A stretch of DNA of 64,000 bases from Tahibacter sp042701255 (GTDB lineage Bacteria > Pseudomonadota > Gammaproteobacteria > Xanthomonadales > Rhodanobacteraceae), in contig NZ_CP170554.1 of the NCBI RefSeq assembly GCF_042701255.1, forward strand, positions 4,898,001 through 4,962,000, given 5' to 3'. Shown one piece after another: positions 1 to 9,416 of the stretch. The translations under genes and the position numbers were made by a program. Under the pieces are notes generated by a model, which was not told where the DNA came from, made no database searches, and was given only the letters and a program-made list of their open reading frames with translations. The first letter of the stretch is position 1, and each line of letters starts with the position of its first letter.

Positions 1-1
1 G

Positions 2-2260
2 GCGACGCCGCCGGCGATCGCCTCGCCGGCCGCCGTGCACGCATTGCTCGGTTCCGTGCCGGCCTTCGCGCAGGAAATGACGCTGAGCTTCGCGCGCCGC
101 TACACGACGTTCGATGCGTCCTCGCCGGGCCAGTTCGCCCAGGTCGGCCCGTCGCCGGCGGACGGCCAGCTCTGGACCGGCACGTTCATCCGCAACGACT
201 TCAGCAAGCAATACCTCGTCGGCGATGCGAACGTGCTGCGCACGATCAGCACCGTCGACGGCACGGTGAACGACGTGGGGCCGGCCGTGCCGCTCGAAGG
301 CGAATACTGGGTCGGCATGAAATGGGATCCGACCACCGACAAGGTGTTCGCGGTGGCCTGCAATCACGCCGTCGGCGAAGGCTGTCATCTCTACACGATC
401 GATCCGGCGTCCGCCGCGATCGATCTGGTCGCGCCGGTCGAAAACGCCTCGGGCGACTACGTGCTGATGGATATCGCGATCAATTCCGCCGGCGAGATCT
501 ATGCGGTCAACCTGGTCGATCCCTACGACAACTACCTGGTCAAGCTCGACAAGGTCACCGGCGCCGTGCAGGTCATCGGTCCGACCGGCGTGAACGCGGC
601 CTACGCCCAGGGCATGGATTTCGACAAACGCAGCGACACGCTGTACTGGGCCGCGTTCGGCCAGCTCGGCGCCGGCGGCGCGTTCCAGGGCCAGGTCTAT
701 ACCGTCGACACGACCACCGGCGCGGTGACCCGCCTCGGCACGACGCCCAACGACGGCAGCGAGATCTGGGCGCTGTCGATCGCGACCGCCGCGCCGGTCA
801 CCGGCGCGTTCTGGAATTTCGACGACGTGAAGGCGCCGGCCCTGCCCATGGACTGGACCACGCAGGCCAGCGGCATCGCTGCCTGGACCACGCAATCGAC
901 CATCGCCGCGAGTGCGCCGAATGCGGCCCACGTGGCCGAGGCCGAGAGCGCCGGCGAGGCCAGCCTGTACAGCCCGCTGTTGCGTGCGGGCGTCGGCGAC
1001 GAGTTTTCGTTCCGCCATCGCTGGGCGCTGGAAACCAGTCCCTACGACGGCGGCGTGCTCGAGATCGCGGTCGACGGCGGCGCGTTCCAGGACATCCTCG
1101 CGGCCGGCGGCCAGTTCGTCACCGGCGGCTATACCGCGACCTTGCCGGCCTGCTGCGGCGGCAATCCGCTGGGCCAGCGCAACGCCTGGGCCGGCCGCAC
1201 CCAGGACACGTTCCTGAATACGCGCGTGACCCTGCCCGCCGCCGCGATCGGCCGCACCGTGCAGTTCCGCTGGCGCTTCGGCACCGACGGCTCGAGCGCG
1301 GCGCCGGCGCCGAACGGCTGGTGGATCGATTCGGTGCGGCTCGGCCCGGCCGGCGAGGCCGGCCCCTCGGCGGCCGTGTCCGCGGCGCAGCTGACCCTGA
1401 CCGTACCGGCCGGCGCCACGACGGCCGTGCCGCTGCACCTGACCAACGACGGCGGTACCGCGCTGAACTTTTCCGCGCATCTGGCCGCAGACGACTGCAG
1501 CACGCCGGGCGGCGCGGCCTGGCTCAGCGCGACGCCGCCGCAGGGCACGCTCGCGGCGGGCTACAGCCAGGACCTCTGGGTCGCCGCGAACGGCAGCGCC
1601 CTGGCACCGGGCCAGCACGCGGGCGTGCTGTGCCTGACCACCGACGATCCGGCGCATACGCTGTTCGTACTGCCGGTATCGGTGACCGTGACCCCCGCGA
1701 CCGCGGCCGACGGCCTGTTCTGCGGCGGTTTCGAAGCCGGCGAAACGGGTGCCTGTCCGACCCTGCCGGTCGGCAACGTGGTCTACAGCGGCCCGCTGAA
1801 CTGGCCGGTGCCGGCCGATCTGGACGGCATCGCGATCGACCTCGTGACGGGCGCGCACGGCCCCTGGAACGCCGCCAATGTCGCCGACATCAATCTCTAT
1901 TCGGCGAACGAGGCGAACGGTCCTTCGCTGCACGTCTACTGGTACGCCGACCTCGTGACCCAGGCGGCCGTCGGCGGCCTGATCGACGTGACGACGACCG
2001 GCGGCGTGCATTACTCGGTGCTGCAGCGCGGCGCGCGCATCGGCCCGCAGGGCACGATCTGGTACGCGCCGAACTCGGGCCCGCTGGACAACTGGCTGCC
2101 TGGCGCGACCGGCTATCTGGGCCTGGTCTTCTATAACGAGCAGGCCGGCCGGCTCAACTACGGCTACGTGCATCTGCAGACCGGCAGCGGCGCCGGCTTC
2201 CCGGCCACGGTGCTCGACTACGCCTACGACCGCAGCGGCGCGGAGATCGTCATTCCCTAA
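2..2260 (+). CDS. Secreted multidomain protein, 5' end outside window
   Basis: The reading frame is open from the first bases, and the residues before position 75 look like the end of a signal peptide (cleavage after AFAQ), so the true start lies upstream. The mature part begins with about 250 residues that read like a beta-propeller (repeated W/Y-G-D segments such as LYTIDPASAAI). A beta-sandwich opening FWNFDD follows, of choice-of-anchor/MAM type with SLYSPLL and FSFRHRW. Next comes a BACON-like Ig segment with WLSATPPQGTL, then the motif GLFCGGFEAG, then about 170 residues of unrecognised beta-rich sequence. Probably exported by Sec. Function is unknown; no catalytic motif is visible. It converges with the next gene across a strong hairpin. 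Confidence 0.8.
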   Translation, partial: ATPPAIASPAAVHALLGSVPAFAQEMTLSFARRYTTFDASSPGQFAQVGPSPADGQLWTGTFIRNDFSKQYLVGDANVLRTISTVDGTVNDVGPAVPLEGEYWVGMKWDPTTDKVFAVACNHAVGEGCHLYTIDPASAAIDLVAPVENASGDYVLMDIAINSAGEIYAVNLVDPYDNYLVKLDKVTGAVQVIGPTGVNAAYAQGMDFDKRSDTLYWAAFGQLGAGGAFQGQVYTVDTTTGAVTRLGTTPNDGSEIWALSIATAAPVTGAFWNFDDVKAPALPMDWTTQASGIAAWTTQSTIAASAPNAAHVAEAESAGEASLYSPLLRAGVGDEFSFRHRWALETSPYDGGVLEIAVDGGAFQDILAAGGQFVTGGYTATLPACCGGNPLGQRNAWAGRTQDTFLNTRVTLPAAAIGRTVQFRWRFGTDGSSAAPAPNGWWIDSVRLGPAGEAGPSAAVSAAQLTLTVPAGATTAVPLHLTNDGGTALNFSAHLAADDCSTPGGAAWLSATPPQGTLAAGYSQDLWVAANGSALAPGQHAGVLCLTTDDPAHTLFVLPVSVTVTPATAADGLFCGGFEAGETGACPTLPVGNVVYSGPLNWPVPADLDGIAIDLVTGAHGPWNAANVADINLYSANEANGPSLHVYWYADLVTQAAVGGLIDVTTTGGVHYSVLQRGARIGPQGTIWYAPNSGPLDNWLPGATGYLGLVFYNEQAGRLNYGYVHLQTGSGAGFPATVLDYAYDRSGAEIVIP

Positions 2261-2270
2261 GCATCATCCC

Positions 2271-2302
2271 GCCGCAGCGGACCCGATGGTGTCCGCTGCG
2301 GC
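2271..2302. terminator. Bidirectional hairpin terminator
   Basis: A perfect 12-bp stem (2271-2282 with 2291-2302) and an 8-nt loop sit between two convergent genes. There is no clear T tract, so it may need Rho or act mainly as an mRNA 3'-end stabiliser. Confidence 0.7.
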
Positions 2303-2342
2303 AGGAACGCGCCGCCGATCCCGATGCGCGACCGGCGGCCGC

Positions 2343-3812
2343 TCAGCAGTCCGCGCCGTTGCGCGTGCAGACCGCATCGCCGCGCAGCGGCGTGACGGCG
2401 CTGTAGTTCGACATCAGCGCACCGATGTTGCCGTTGAAGTAATTCACGAGCTGCCAGCCGATGACCGGCAGGCCGCGGAAACTCTCGCCGTTCTGCGCCG
2501 GCGCCGTCGCACCGGTCGACCACTGCAGGCTCACCGTACCCTCCTCGAACGCGTCGACAATGTTCTGCGTGCGCGAGCCCAGCACCGGCGACTGCGTGCC
2601 GATGTTCGGTCCGCCGATCGCCAGCACCGTGGTGTCGTAGCACAGGGTCTGCTGCGGCGCCGGCGTACCGAAGTCGATCAGGGTGTCGGTCGAACGGTCG
2701 TAGCGGCTCAGGTTGTAGTCACCCGGATACAGCTGGCAGGCACGGCCGCCGCTCTGGTCGCCGTTGCGCGCCTGGAACGGCGCGCCGCCGAAGCCGGCGT
2801 TCTGCAGGGTCGCATCGACGTAGAAGCGTTTGGTCGGCGCCGCGAGCACCCATTCGGTCAGCGCGTCGGAGTTGTGCGACCAGACCGATTCGCCGGCGCT
2901 GTACGTCGTGGCGAGCACGGCGCTGATCGCATCGATCGCACGCGCGGCCGGATAGGTCGCACTGACCGTGCGCGTGCCGAGCGACACCTGCGCGGTGACC
3001 GCGCCGCTGGCCGTGTCGCTGACCGCATCGGCGAGATTCGGATGCGCGGAATCCGGTGCGGAATGCTGGCTGCGCACGCTGAAATTCTCCAGCGCCGTGG
3101 CCGGCACGCTGAACACCAGACCTTCCGCGACGTCGACGACGGTGGCGTTGCCGTAGAGGCCACCGCCCGGCGCGGCCAGATCCGTCGCCGCATTCGTCGT
3201 CCAGTAGCCGGCCGGCCGCCAGGCGTCGATGAGTTGCGCGCAGGCACGCGGATGCAGGCGTCCGCCGTTCGAGGTGAAGGCGACCGCATCGGCGGAGGTG
3301 CCCGAGAGCTTGCCCATCTCGATGACTTCGATGTGGCCTTCGCGCGTGCGCGCGGCGTCGGTCGGACCGCCGTCGGCGCGCGCGCCGCTGAAGTCGGCCG
3401 TGGTGAACGGCGTGTAGCTGCGGCCGTCGGGCAGCTCCGGCAGCCCCGGTGCGTTGCGCAGGTCCGGCACGGCACAGGAATTGTCGTCGGTGACCAGCGC
3501 CGCGTGGCCGTCGGGCGCGGCGAACACACCGCCGGTCCAGACGTCGTGCGGCGCGAGATAGAGATTCGCCGAGAACACGACGCGGCCGTTGTGGCCTTCG
3601 TGGAAACGCAGCTTCAGCGCCTTGGCCTGAGCACTGTCGTTGACCAGCGACAGCAAGGTGTTATAGCCGGCGTTCGCCGTGTAATACGGATAGATCAGCA
3701 CCTGACCCTGACCGCGCGGATTCAGATACACGGCCTGCGCCAGCGGCGCCGCAAGCGTGAGAGCGAGCACGGCGGCGAGGCGGCCGCGGCCAATTCGCAA
3801 CAAAGGCAACAT
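2343..3812 (-). CDS. Secreted hypothetical protein (YPYYTAN type)
   Basis: A 489-residue protein with a clear signal peptide (MLPLLRIGRGRLAAVLALTL, cleavage after AQA). The mature N terminus has the sequence GQVLIYPYYTANAGYNTLLS followed by about 450 residues rich in T/S/A and aromatic residues, with several isolated cysteines, as in exported beta-rich proteins. I recognise the N-terminal signature from uncharacterised secreted proteins of gammaproteobacteria but know no function. Start: ATG at 3812 places the signal peptide directly at the N terminus, with AGGA about 10 nt upstream; an in-frame ATG at 3839 would add 9 residues. Probably monocistronic, converging with the upstream exoprotein gene. 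Confidence 0.8.
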   Translation of the reverse strand: MLPLLRIGRGRLAAVLALTLAAPLAQAVYLNPRGQGQVLIYPYYTANAGYNTLLSLVNDSAQAKALKLRFHEGHNGRVVFSANLYLAPHDVWTGGVFAAPDGHAALVTDDNSCAVPDLRNAPGLPELPDGRSYTPFTTADFSGARADGGPTDAARTREGHIEVIEMGKLSGTSADAVAFTSNGGRLHPRACAQLIDAWRPAGYWTTNAATDLAAPGGGLYGNATVVDVAEGLVFSVPATALENFSVRSQHSAPDSAHPNLADAVSDTASGAVTAQVSLGTRTVSATYPAARAIDAISAVLATTYSAGESVWSHNSDALTEWVLAAPTKRFYVDATLQNAGFGGAPFQARNGDQSGGRACQLYPGDYNLSRYDRSTDTLIDFGTPAPQQTLCYDTTVLAIGGPNIGTQSPVLGSRTQNIVDAFEEGTVSLQWSTGATAPAQNGESFRGLPVIGWQLVNYFNGNIGALMSNYSAVTPLRGDAVCTRNGADC

Positions 3813-4289
3813 GAGCGGGAGTTCCTGTTTCGGGGACATGACACAGGACGCAATAGCGGCACCATCCCCCTCACCACGCAACGACGTCCCGCCGCGTTTC
3901 CGCAACCTCGCCACCGGTCGCCGCGTTGCATGACGGTTGACTCTCAGGCGCAAGACCGGCCATGCCTGCGCGAGGTGCGGCGACGTGCGGACCTGCGTGC
4001 CTGTGAATTCGACGTCGGACGACCGATGCCGCGAGACGCTCCGCGACGAGCCTCGTTCGACACCCACGGCAAGGGCTCACCGCACCGCTCACCCGACGTC
4101 GTCCCCGCGGGCTTGCAGCCCATGCGGCGAATGCTGCGTATGGGAATGAGGGAATTTGTCCATCTGCGGCGCTTCCTGACGACGGGACGCGCGGCACGGC
4201 CAGCCGTAGCTGGTTCAACCGGCGGCGTCCTGCGCCGTTGCCGCTTCCGGCGAGCGGCGCAAATTCCCCCTGACTTCGCGGAGCACAGC
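3813..4289. other. Divergent intergenic region
   Basis: About 480 bp between two divergently transcribed genes, so it should hold promoters for both. Frames that stay open here show no recognisable protein and are antisense or high-GC artefacts. No strong -35/-10 pair stands out. Confidence 0.4.
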
Positions 4290-5531
4290 ATGAATCCCAC
4301 CGACACCCTCGACAGCAGCAGCGCGACCGAGACAGCGTCGCTTTCGTCCACGACACAAGGCGCCGATGCCGCGTCGAACGACTATCCGCAGCAGTTCACC
4401 TATCGCGACACCCCGTACGTGACCACCGTGCCCGCCGATACGCAGCAGCTCGTGATCAGCATTGCCGGCGGCTACGGCGGCTACGGCTCGGGCAATTCGG
4501 GCGGACCGGGCCATGGCAGCCGGATCTGCGCCATCGTCCCGGTCGTACCGGGCGAACAATTGACCGTCACGGTGGGTGGAGCTGCCCACGGCGTGCATCC
4601 GGGAACGGGCTTCCGGCCGGGCGGCAGCGGCGGCAAGGGCGGCAACGATCCGGGCGCCAACGGCGGCGGTGGCGGCGGGTCGTCCGCGGTGGTCGGTTCC
4701 GTCAGCGGCGTGCTCATTCACGCCGGCGGCGGCGGCGGTGCCGGCGGCCAGGGTGATCTGGGGCTGGACGGCGGCAGCGGCGGCATCAGCGCGGCCGCGG
4801 GCGGCAATGGCGCGTCACTGCGCCCGCTCGGTCATGGCGGCCGCGGTGGTGCCGGTGGCGATCCGCAGCTGACGGCCCGGGGCGGCAACGGCGCGTCCGC
4901 CAACAGCGTGTCGACCTCGGGCGGCGGTGGCGGCGGGGGCGGCGGAGCCCACTGCGGCGACGGCGGCGGCGCCGGTTCGCCGGGCGGCGGCGGTGGCGGT
5001 GGCGGCGGAAGCAGTCACGTCGCGCCGACGGGCCACCAGCTGTCGTCGGGCACCACCGACGGCGGCAACGGTCAGGTCACGCTGATGAGCACGCGCAACA
5101 TCTACCGGATCATGTCCGCTCTCAGCGGCCAGGCCATCGCCGTGGCCAATGCGTCCGGGCACGTGGCGGCGCCGCTGATCCAGTATCCGTACAACGGCGA
5201 CAGCAGCCAGCAGTGGCAGCTGGTCTGGATCGGCGACAGCCGCACCCACTGCCGGCTGGTGTCGCTGCTGACCGGCCAGGTCATCGCCGTCGCCGGCGCG
5301 TCCACGCATCAGGGCGCGCGGCTGATCCAGTACCCCTACACCGGCGATGCCAGCCAGCAATGGGACGTGGTGCCGGTCGCGAGCAACCGCGCGAAGCTGG
5401 TATCGGTCCACAGCACCCAGGTGATCGCGGTCGCCAGCGGCTCGCGGCATCCGGCGGCACCGCTGATCCAGTATCCCTATACCGGCGACAGCAGCCAGCA
5501 ATGGGAGCTCGTGGCGATCGATCTGTCGTAG
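4290..5531 (+). CDS. Glycine-rich domain plus ricin-type beta-trefoil lectin
   Basis: 413 residues starting MNPTDTLDSSSATE, with GGAG upstream of the ATG. Residues about 30-260 form a glycine-rich domain: it opens with a strand-rich FTYRDTPYVTTVPADTQ segment, as in Gly-rich domains of phage tail and surface proteins, and continues into runs of Gly/Ser. Residues about 270-413 contain three 45-residue repeats, each with Q-(V/A)-IAVA...LIQYPY.GD.SQQW, the QxW signature of ricin B/CBM13 beta-trefoils, so carbohydrate binding is likely. There is no obvious signal peptide, so it is either cytosolic or exported by a non-Sec route. No enzyme domain is attached. A strong hairpin follows the stop. Confidence 0.85.
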   Translation: MNPTDTLDSSSATETASLSSTTQGADAASNDYPQQFTYRDTPYVTTVPADTQQLVISIAGGYGGYGSGNSGGPGHGSRICAIVPVVPGEQLTVTVGGAAHGVHPGTGFRPGGSGGKGGNDPGANGGGGGGSSAVVGSVSGVLIHAGGGGGAGGQGDLGLDGGSGGISAAAGGNGASLRPLGHGGRGGAGGDPQLTARGGNGASANSVSTSGGGGGGGGGAHCGDGGGAGSPGGGGGGGGGSSHVAPTGHQLSSGTTDGGNGQVTLMSTRNIYRIMSALSGQAIAVANASGHVAAPLIQYPYNGDSSQQWQLVWIGDSRTHCRLVSLLTGQVIAVAGASTHQGARLIQYPYTGDASQQWDVVPVASNRAKLVSVHSTQVIAVASGSRHPAAPLIQYPYTGDSSQQWELVAIDLS

Positions 5532-5545
5532 TTCCAGCGCTTGGG

Positions 5546-5581
5546 CGTGACGGCGTCGGCGATCCGTTCGACGCCGTCACG
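5546..5581 (+). terminator. Hairpin terminator after lectin gene
   Basis: A perfect 13-bp stem (5546-5558 with 5569-5581) and a 10-nt loop lie 14 nt after the lectin stop codon. There is no T tract. Confidence 0.6.
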
Positions 5582-6058
5582 TGTCTGCCGGAGCAGGCGC
5601 GAGGATTCGACATCCGCCATGAGCGCACCCGGCACCAGCGATGCAAAGCGCAAACCTCGTGGTGCCGCTGCCCGACTCCGAGTCCACGCAGCCGTCATCG
5701 GCAGATATTTACTTATCCAAAAATATTTTCCTCGCCGCCGGGTGAAGACACCGCACCGGCGGATGTCGGTACGCACCTGCCATCGCAGCTCTTCCCGCTG
5801 CCGCAAGGCGGCGTGAACGACGCGGAGCCGCGCCTGTCCGGCCGACGCGGAGCCGAAATCCGTCGCCGTTCGCCACATTGAACCGACGCCCCAAGGCAGC
5901 AACGCAAGCTGCCGCGACCTGCCAGCGGGCGTCGCAACGGCAACGGAGCCTGCGCGCGGCGCAGCCCGCGCCGACCGTCGACGAACCGCCGCGCGCTCCC
6001 GCGCCGGTCGACGCCGCCCCTGCTATTCTCGGCGCCGCGCGTCGCCGACCCTTTCCGC
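5582..6058. other. Intergenic region with AT-rich patch
   Basis: No convincing gene. An AT-rich patch near 5702-5733 stands out against the high-GC background and could be a promoter or a remnant. The 3' end carries the sigma-factor promoter. Open frames on the minus strand here are not recognisable proteins. Confidence 0.4.
6021..6029 (+). promoter_or_regulatory. Putative extended -10 promoter of ECF gene
   Basis: TGCTATTCT is an extended -10 (TGn) with hexamer TATTCT at 6024-6029, about 30 nt before the sigma-factor ATG. No good -35 is visible, as is common for extended -10 promoters in high-GC bacteria. Confidence 0.4.
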
Positions 6059-6619
6059 ATGAACGCACCCGAACAGCCTCCGATCACGCAGCTGCTGGGC
6101 GAGTGGCGCAACGGCGATCCGCGCGCGCTGGACCGTCTGGTGCCTCTGGTCTACGGCGACCTGCACCGACTGGCCGAGCGTCATCTGCGCCGCGAAGGCC
6201 CCGTCACCTTCAACGCCACGGAGCTGCTGCACGAGGCCTGCCTGCGCCTGATCGGACCTGCGGTCGACTGGCAGGATCGCGCGCATTTCTTTGCGATCGC
6301 CGCCCGCCAGATGCGCCACGTGCTGGTCGACCACGCCCGCCGCAAGCAGCGCGACAAGCGCGGCGGCGGCGCGGCCGCGATCACGCTGCAGGCCGACGAC
6401 GTCCAGGACGGCCAGTCGCCGCCCGACATCCTCGCCTTCGATCAGCTGCTGACCCGGCTCTCCGCCGTCGACCCGCGCAAGCGCGACGTGCTGGAGCTGC
6501 ACTATTTCGGCGGACTGTCCTATCTGGAAATGTCCCACGTGCTGGCCGTGTCCGAGGCGACGATCGACCGCGACCTGCGCTTCGCCAAGGCCTGGCTGCG
6601 CCAGGCACTGCTGGCGTGA
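6059..6619 (+). CDS. ECF-family RNA polymerase sigma factor (Sigma70_ECF type)
   Basis: 186 residues. Region 2 includes FNATELLHEACLRLIG and AHFFAIAARQMRHVLVDHAR, and region 4 has VLELHYFGGLSYLEMSHVLA with a helix-turn-helix SEATIDRDLRFAKAWL. These match the ECF subgroup of Pfam Sigma70_ECF, which in Xanthomonadales is usually encoded next to a Ser/Thr kinase rather than a classical anti-sigma factor. Its stop overlaps the kinase start (GTGA), so the two are translationally coupled. The likely role is transcription of a small regulon, with activity controlled by the kinase or its TPR domain; the regulon cannot be seen here. Confidence 0.92.
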   Translation: MNAPEQPPITQLLGEWRNGDPRALDRLVPLVYGDLHRLAERHLRREGPVTFNATELLHEACLRLIGPAVDWQDRAHFFAIAARQMRHVLVDHARRKQRDKRGGGAAAITLQADDVQDGQSPPDILAFDQLLTRLSAVDPRKRDVLELHYFGGLSYLEMSHVLAVSEATIDRDLRFAKAWLRQALLA

Positions 6620-9288
6620 GTCCGGAGGAAACCCGCTTCCGGCATCTCGAAACGCTGTTTCATGCGGCGCTGGCGCTGCCGCCGGAAAAGCGCAGCGCGT
6701 ATCTGGATGCGGAATGCGCCGGCGATGCCGCGTTGCGCGCGGAGCTGGCCGGCCTGCTGGACGCAGGCTCGCCCGACGGACCCGGACCTGCGACCGCCGC
6801 GCTGGCCGGAGCCCGCCGGCAACTGACGATCGATCACGCATCGCTGCCGCAAGGCGCGACCGTCGGCGTCTGGCGCCTGATCCGCGTGCTGGGCAGCGGC
6901 GGCATGGGCAACGTCTATCTGGCCGAACGCACGGACGGCATCTACCGGGCGTACGCAGCGCTCAAGATGCTGAGTCCCTGGCTGCGCGGCGGTGCGTTCG
7001 AGACCCGCTTCGCCCTGGAACGGCAGATCCTGTCCGACCTGCGCCACCCGGCCATCGCCACCCTGCTCGACGGCGGCGTCGCCGCCGACGGCACGCCCTA
7101 CCTCGTTATGGAATATGTGGAAGGAGAGCCGATCACGCAGTTTGCACAAACGCACGCGCTGGACATTCCCGGGCGCCTGCGTCTGCTGCTCGCCGCCTGC
7201 CACGCCGTACAGCATGCCCACCAGAACCTGGTCATCCATCGCGACCTCAAGCCCGGCAACATCCTGGTCGCCGGAGACGGCCGGCCCAAGCTGCTGGATT
7301 TCGGCATCGCCAAGCTGCTGCTGCCCCTCGACGGCGCGCAAGGTCCCGACGATGCGCCCGAAGCGACGCGCATCCTGACGCCCGAATACGCGAGCCCGGA
7401 GCAGATCCGCGGCGAACCGGTCACGACGGCCAGCGACGTGTATTCGCTCGGCGTGATCCTGTATCAGCTGCTGGTCGGCGAGCGTCCGCGGAACAGCGGA
7501 ACCGGCTCCGCCCTGCCGCCGCCGCGGCCGAGCAGCGCCGTGCTGCAGGTCTCCCTCACTGCGCCGCCCTGGAATACGCCGGCGCAACGGCAACCCTGGT
7601 CGCGGCGTCTGCGCGGCGACCTCGACACGCTCGTGCTCAAGTCCCTGGCCGCCGAGCCGGAACGGCGCTACGCGACGGCGCAGCAGCTCGGCGACGACAT
7701 CGAGCGCTACCTGCGCAATCAGCCGCTGAACGCCCGGCCGGACACCCTGCGCTATCGCGCGCGCAAATTCTTCCGCCGCCATCGCGTCGGCGTCGCCCTG
7801 GCGGCCGTGGCGCTGACCGTCATCGTCGGCGCGGCGGTATCGCTGGCGGTGCTGGCCGTGCGGCTGCGCGACGAACGCGACCGCAGCGCCGCCGCGCAGG
7901 GCCGCGCCGAATACCAGCGCAAGGCGGCCGAGCGCGTGGCCCAGTTCCTCGCCCGCCTGTTCGAAGGCGCCAATCCCAATCCGGCCGAAGGCGCGGCGCC
8001 GACCTTGCGCGACGTGCTCGACCGCGGCGCGAAGGACGTCGGCGAACAGCTCAAGGACGACGCGCCCGTGCAGGCACGGCTGCTCGTGCTGATGGCCAAT
8101 GCCTATCGCCAGCTCGGCGAAAACGCCAAAGGCATCGCACTGGCCGAGCAGGCGGTCGCGCTGCGCCGCGCGCAGCAGCCGCAGGAACCGGCCGAGCTGG
8201 CCGACAGCATCGACGCGCTCGGCGAGCTCCGGCGTGCCGATGCCGACTACGTGCAGGCGGAGCGGCTGCACCGCGAAGCCCTGAGCCTGCGTCGCGAACT
8301 CGCGCCGTCCGATCCGGTGCTGATCGGCCGCTCGCTGAACAATCTGGCGCTCACGCTGTACGAAGCGGGACGCAACGCCGAGGCGCTGCCGCTGTACGAG
8401 GCTTCGCTGGCACTGCGCCGCCGCGCACTGGGCGATTCGGCGCCGCCAGTGTTGTCCACACTCGTCAACATCGGCCTGCTGCGGCGGACCCTCGGCGACT
8501 ACGCCAGCGCCGAAGCGGCCTTCCGCGAAGTGCTGGAACAGCGCCTGCGCACGCTCGGCGAGACGCATCTGTCCACCGCCAACGTGATGACGCACCTGGG
8601 ACGCACCCTGGTTTCGCTCGGACGCAATGACGAAGCCGAATCCCTGCTGCGCCGCGCGCTGGCAGTGCGGCGCCAGCTGCTCGGCGATCGCAACGCCGAC
8701 GTTTCCATCAGCCTGTACGAACTTGCGTACGCACTGCAGCAGCAAGGCAAGCTGGAGGAAGCCGAGGCCGCGCTGCGCGAGTCGCGCGCGATCGATCTGC
8801 AGATGTACGGCACCGACCACGCCGAAACCGCGCAGACGCTCGCGCGGCTCGGCACCGTGCTGCTCGCTCAGGACCGGCTGGAGCCCGCCGAACAGGCGCT
8901 GCGCGAGAGCCTGCGCATCGTGCAGCGGAACCTGGCGCCGGGTCATGCGCGCATCGCCGCCGCGCAGAGCTACCTCGCCGACGTGCTCGTCGCCCGCGGC
9001 CAGCCCGATCCGGCGGAACCGCTCTATCGGGCGGCGCTGGAAACCCAGCGCCGCCAGCTGCGCGCCGATCACCCGGAAGTCGGCCACAGCCTGCTCGGAC
9101 TGGCGCAGGTCGCATTGCTGCGCGGCGACCTGCCGGCAGCCGCTGCGCGGCTCGACGAAGGCGAACCGATACTGCGCGCCGCTCCGTCGGATTTCGAAGA
9201 CCAGCGCCGGCGTCTGCAACGCCTGCGCGCCGACCTCGCCAAGCGCGCCGAGCACAAAGCAGAAGCGGCACGGCCGGCCTCCGGCTGA
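6616..9288 (+). CDS. Membrane Ser/Thr protein kinase with TPR sensor region
   Basis: 890 residues from a GTG overlapping the sigma-factor stop. The kinase domain (about 85-350) has all catalytic elements: glycine loop LGSGGMGNVYLAE (about 92-99), lysine in AALKML (about 117), HRDLKPGN (about 209), DFG (about 229) and the P+1 segment TPEYASPEQI. A transmembrane helix lies near 388-415, followed by about 450 residues of tetratricopeptide repeats with the kinesin-light-chain pattern (ALAL.RR.LG repeated). This is the PknB-like Hanks-kinase-TPR layout paired with ECF sigma factors in this order. The N-terminal 80 residues are a helical segment common to these proteins. It probably phosphorylates the partner sigma factor or a regulator in response to a signal sensed by the TPR part. 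Confidence 0.93.
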   Translation: MSPEETRFRHLETLFHAALALPPEKRSAYLDAECAGDAALRAELAGLLDAGSPDGPGPATAALAGARRQLTIDHASLPQGATVGVWRLIRVLGSGGMGNVYLAERTDGIYRAYAALKMLSPWLRGGAFETRFALERQILSDLRHPAIATLLDGGVAADGTPYLVMEYVEGEPITQFAQTHALDIPGRLRLLLAACHAVQHAHQNLVIHRDLKPGNILVAGDGRPKLLDFGIAKLLLPLDGAQGPDDAPEATRILTPEYASPEQIRGEPVTTASDVYSLGVILYQLLVGERPRNSGTGSALPPPRPSSAVLQVSLTAPPWNTPAQRQPWSRRLRGDLDTLVLKSLAAEPERRYATAQQLGDDIERYLRNQPLNARPDTLRYRARKFFRRHRVGVALAAVALTVIVGAAVSLAVLAVRLRDERDRSAAAQGRAEYQRKAAERVAQFLARLFEGANPNPAEGAAPTLRDVLDRGAKDVGEQLKDDAPVQARLLVLMANAYRQLGENAKGIALAEQAVALRRAQQPQEPAELADSIDALGELRRADADYVQAERLHREALSLRRELAPSDPVLIGRSLNNLALTLYEAGRNAEALPLYEASLALRRRALGDSAPPVLSTLVNIGLLRRTLGDYASAEAAFREVLEQRLRTLGETHLSTANVMTHLGRTLVSLGRNDEAESLLRRALAVRRQLLGDRNADVSISLYELAYALQQQGKLEEAEAALRESRAIDLQMYGTDHAETAQTLARLGTVLLAQDRLEPAEQALRESLRIVQRNLAPGHARIAAAQSYLADVLVARGQPDPAEPLYRAALETQRRQLRADHPEVGHSLLGLAQVALLRGDLPAAAARLDEGEPILRAAPSDFEDQRRRLQRLRADLAKRAEHKAEAARPASG

Positions 9289-9416
9289 CGCGCAAGACCG
9301 GCGGCGCCGCGCACTCCGGCCGACGGGTCACCCGCCGCCGCGGCCCGTACCGCATCGATGAGGGAATCCGGCGCGGCTTGTCGCTACTACGGCGATCTTC
9401 CCCGGGGCCTCCCGCC

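Noticed and set aside
2286..4289. Long plus-strand open frame leading into the lectin gene
   Set aside because: It is antisense to the secreted YPYYTAN gene, has the Arg-rich composition of a shadow frame, and the lectin gene has its own ribosome site and start at 4290.
5582..5902. Minus-strand frame with helical-looking sequence after the lectin gene
   Set aside because: No start signal or domain; it overlaps the lectin terminator and codes partly antisense to the lectin repeats.
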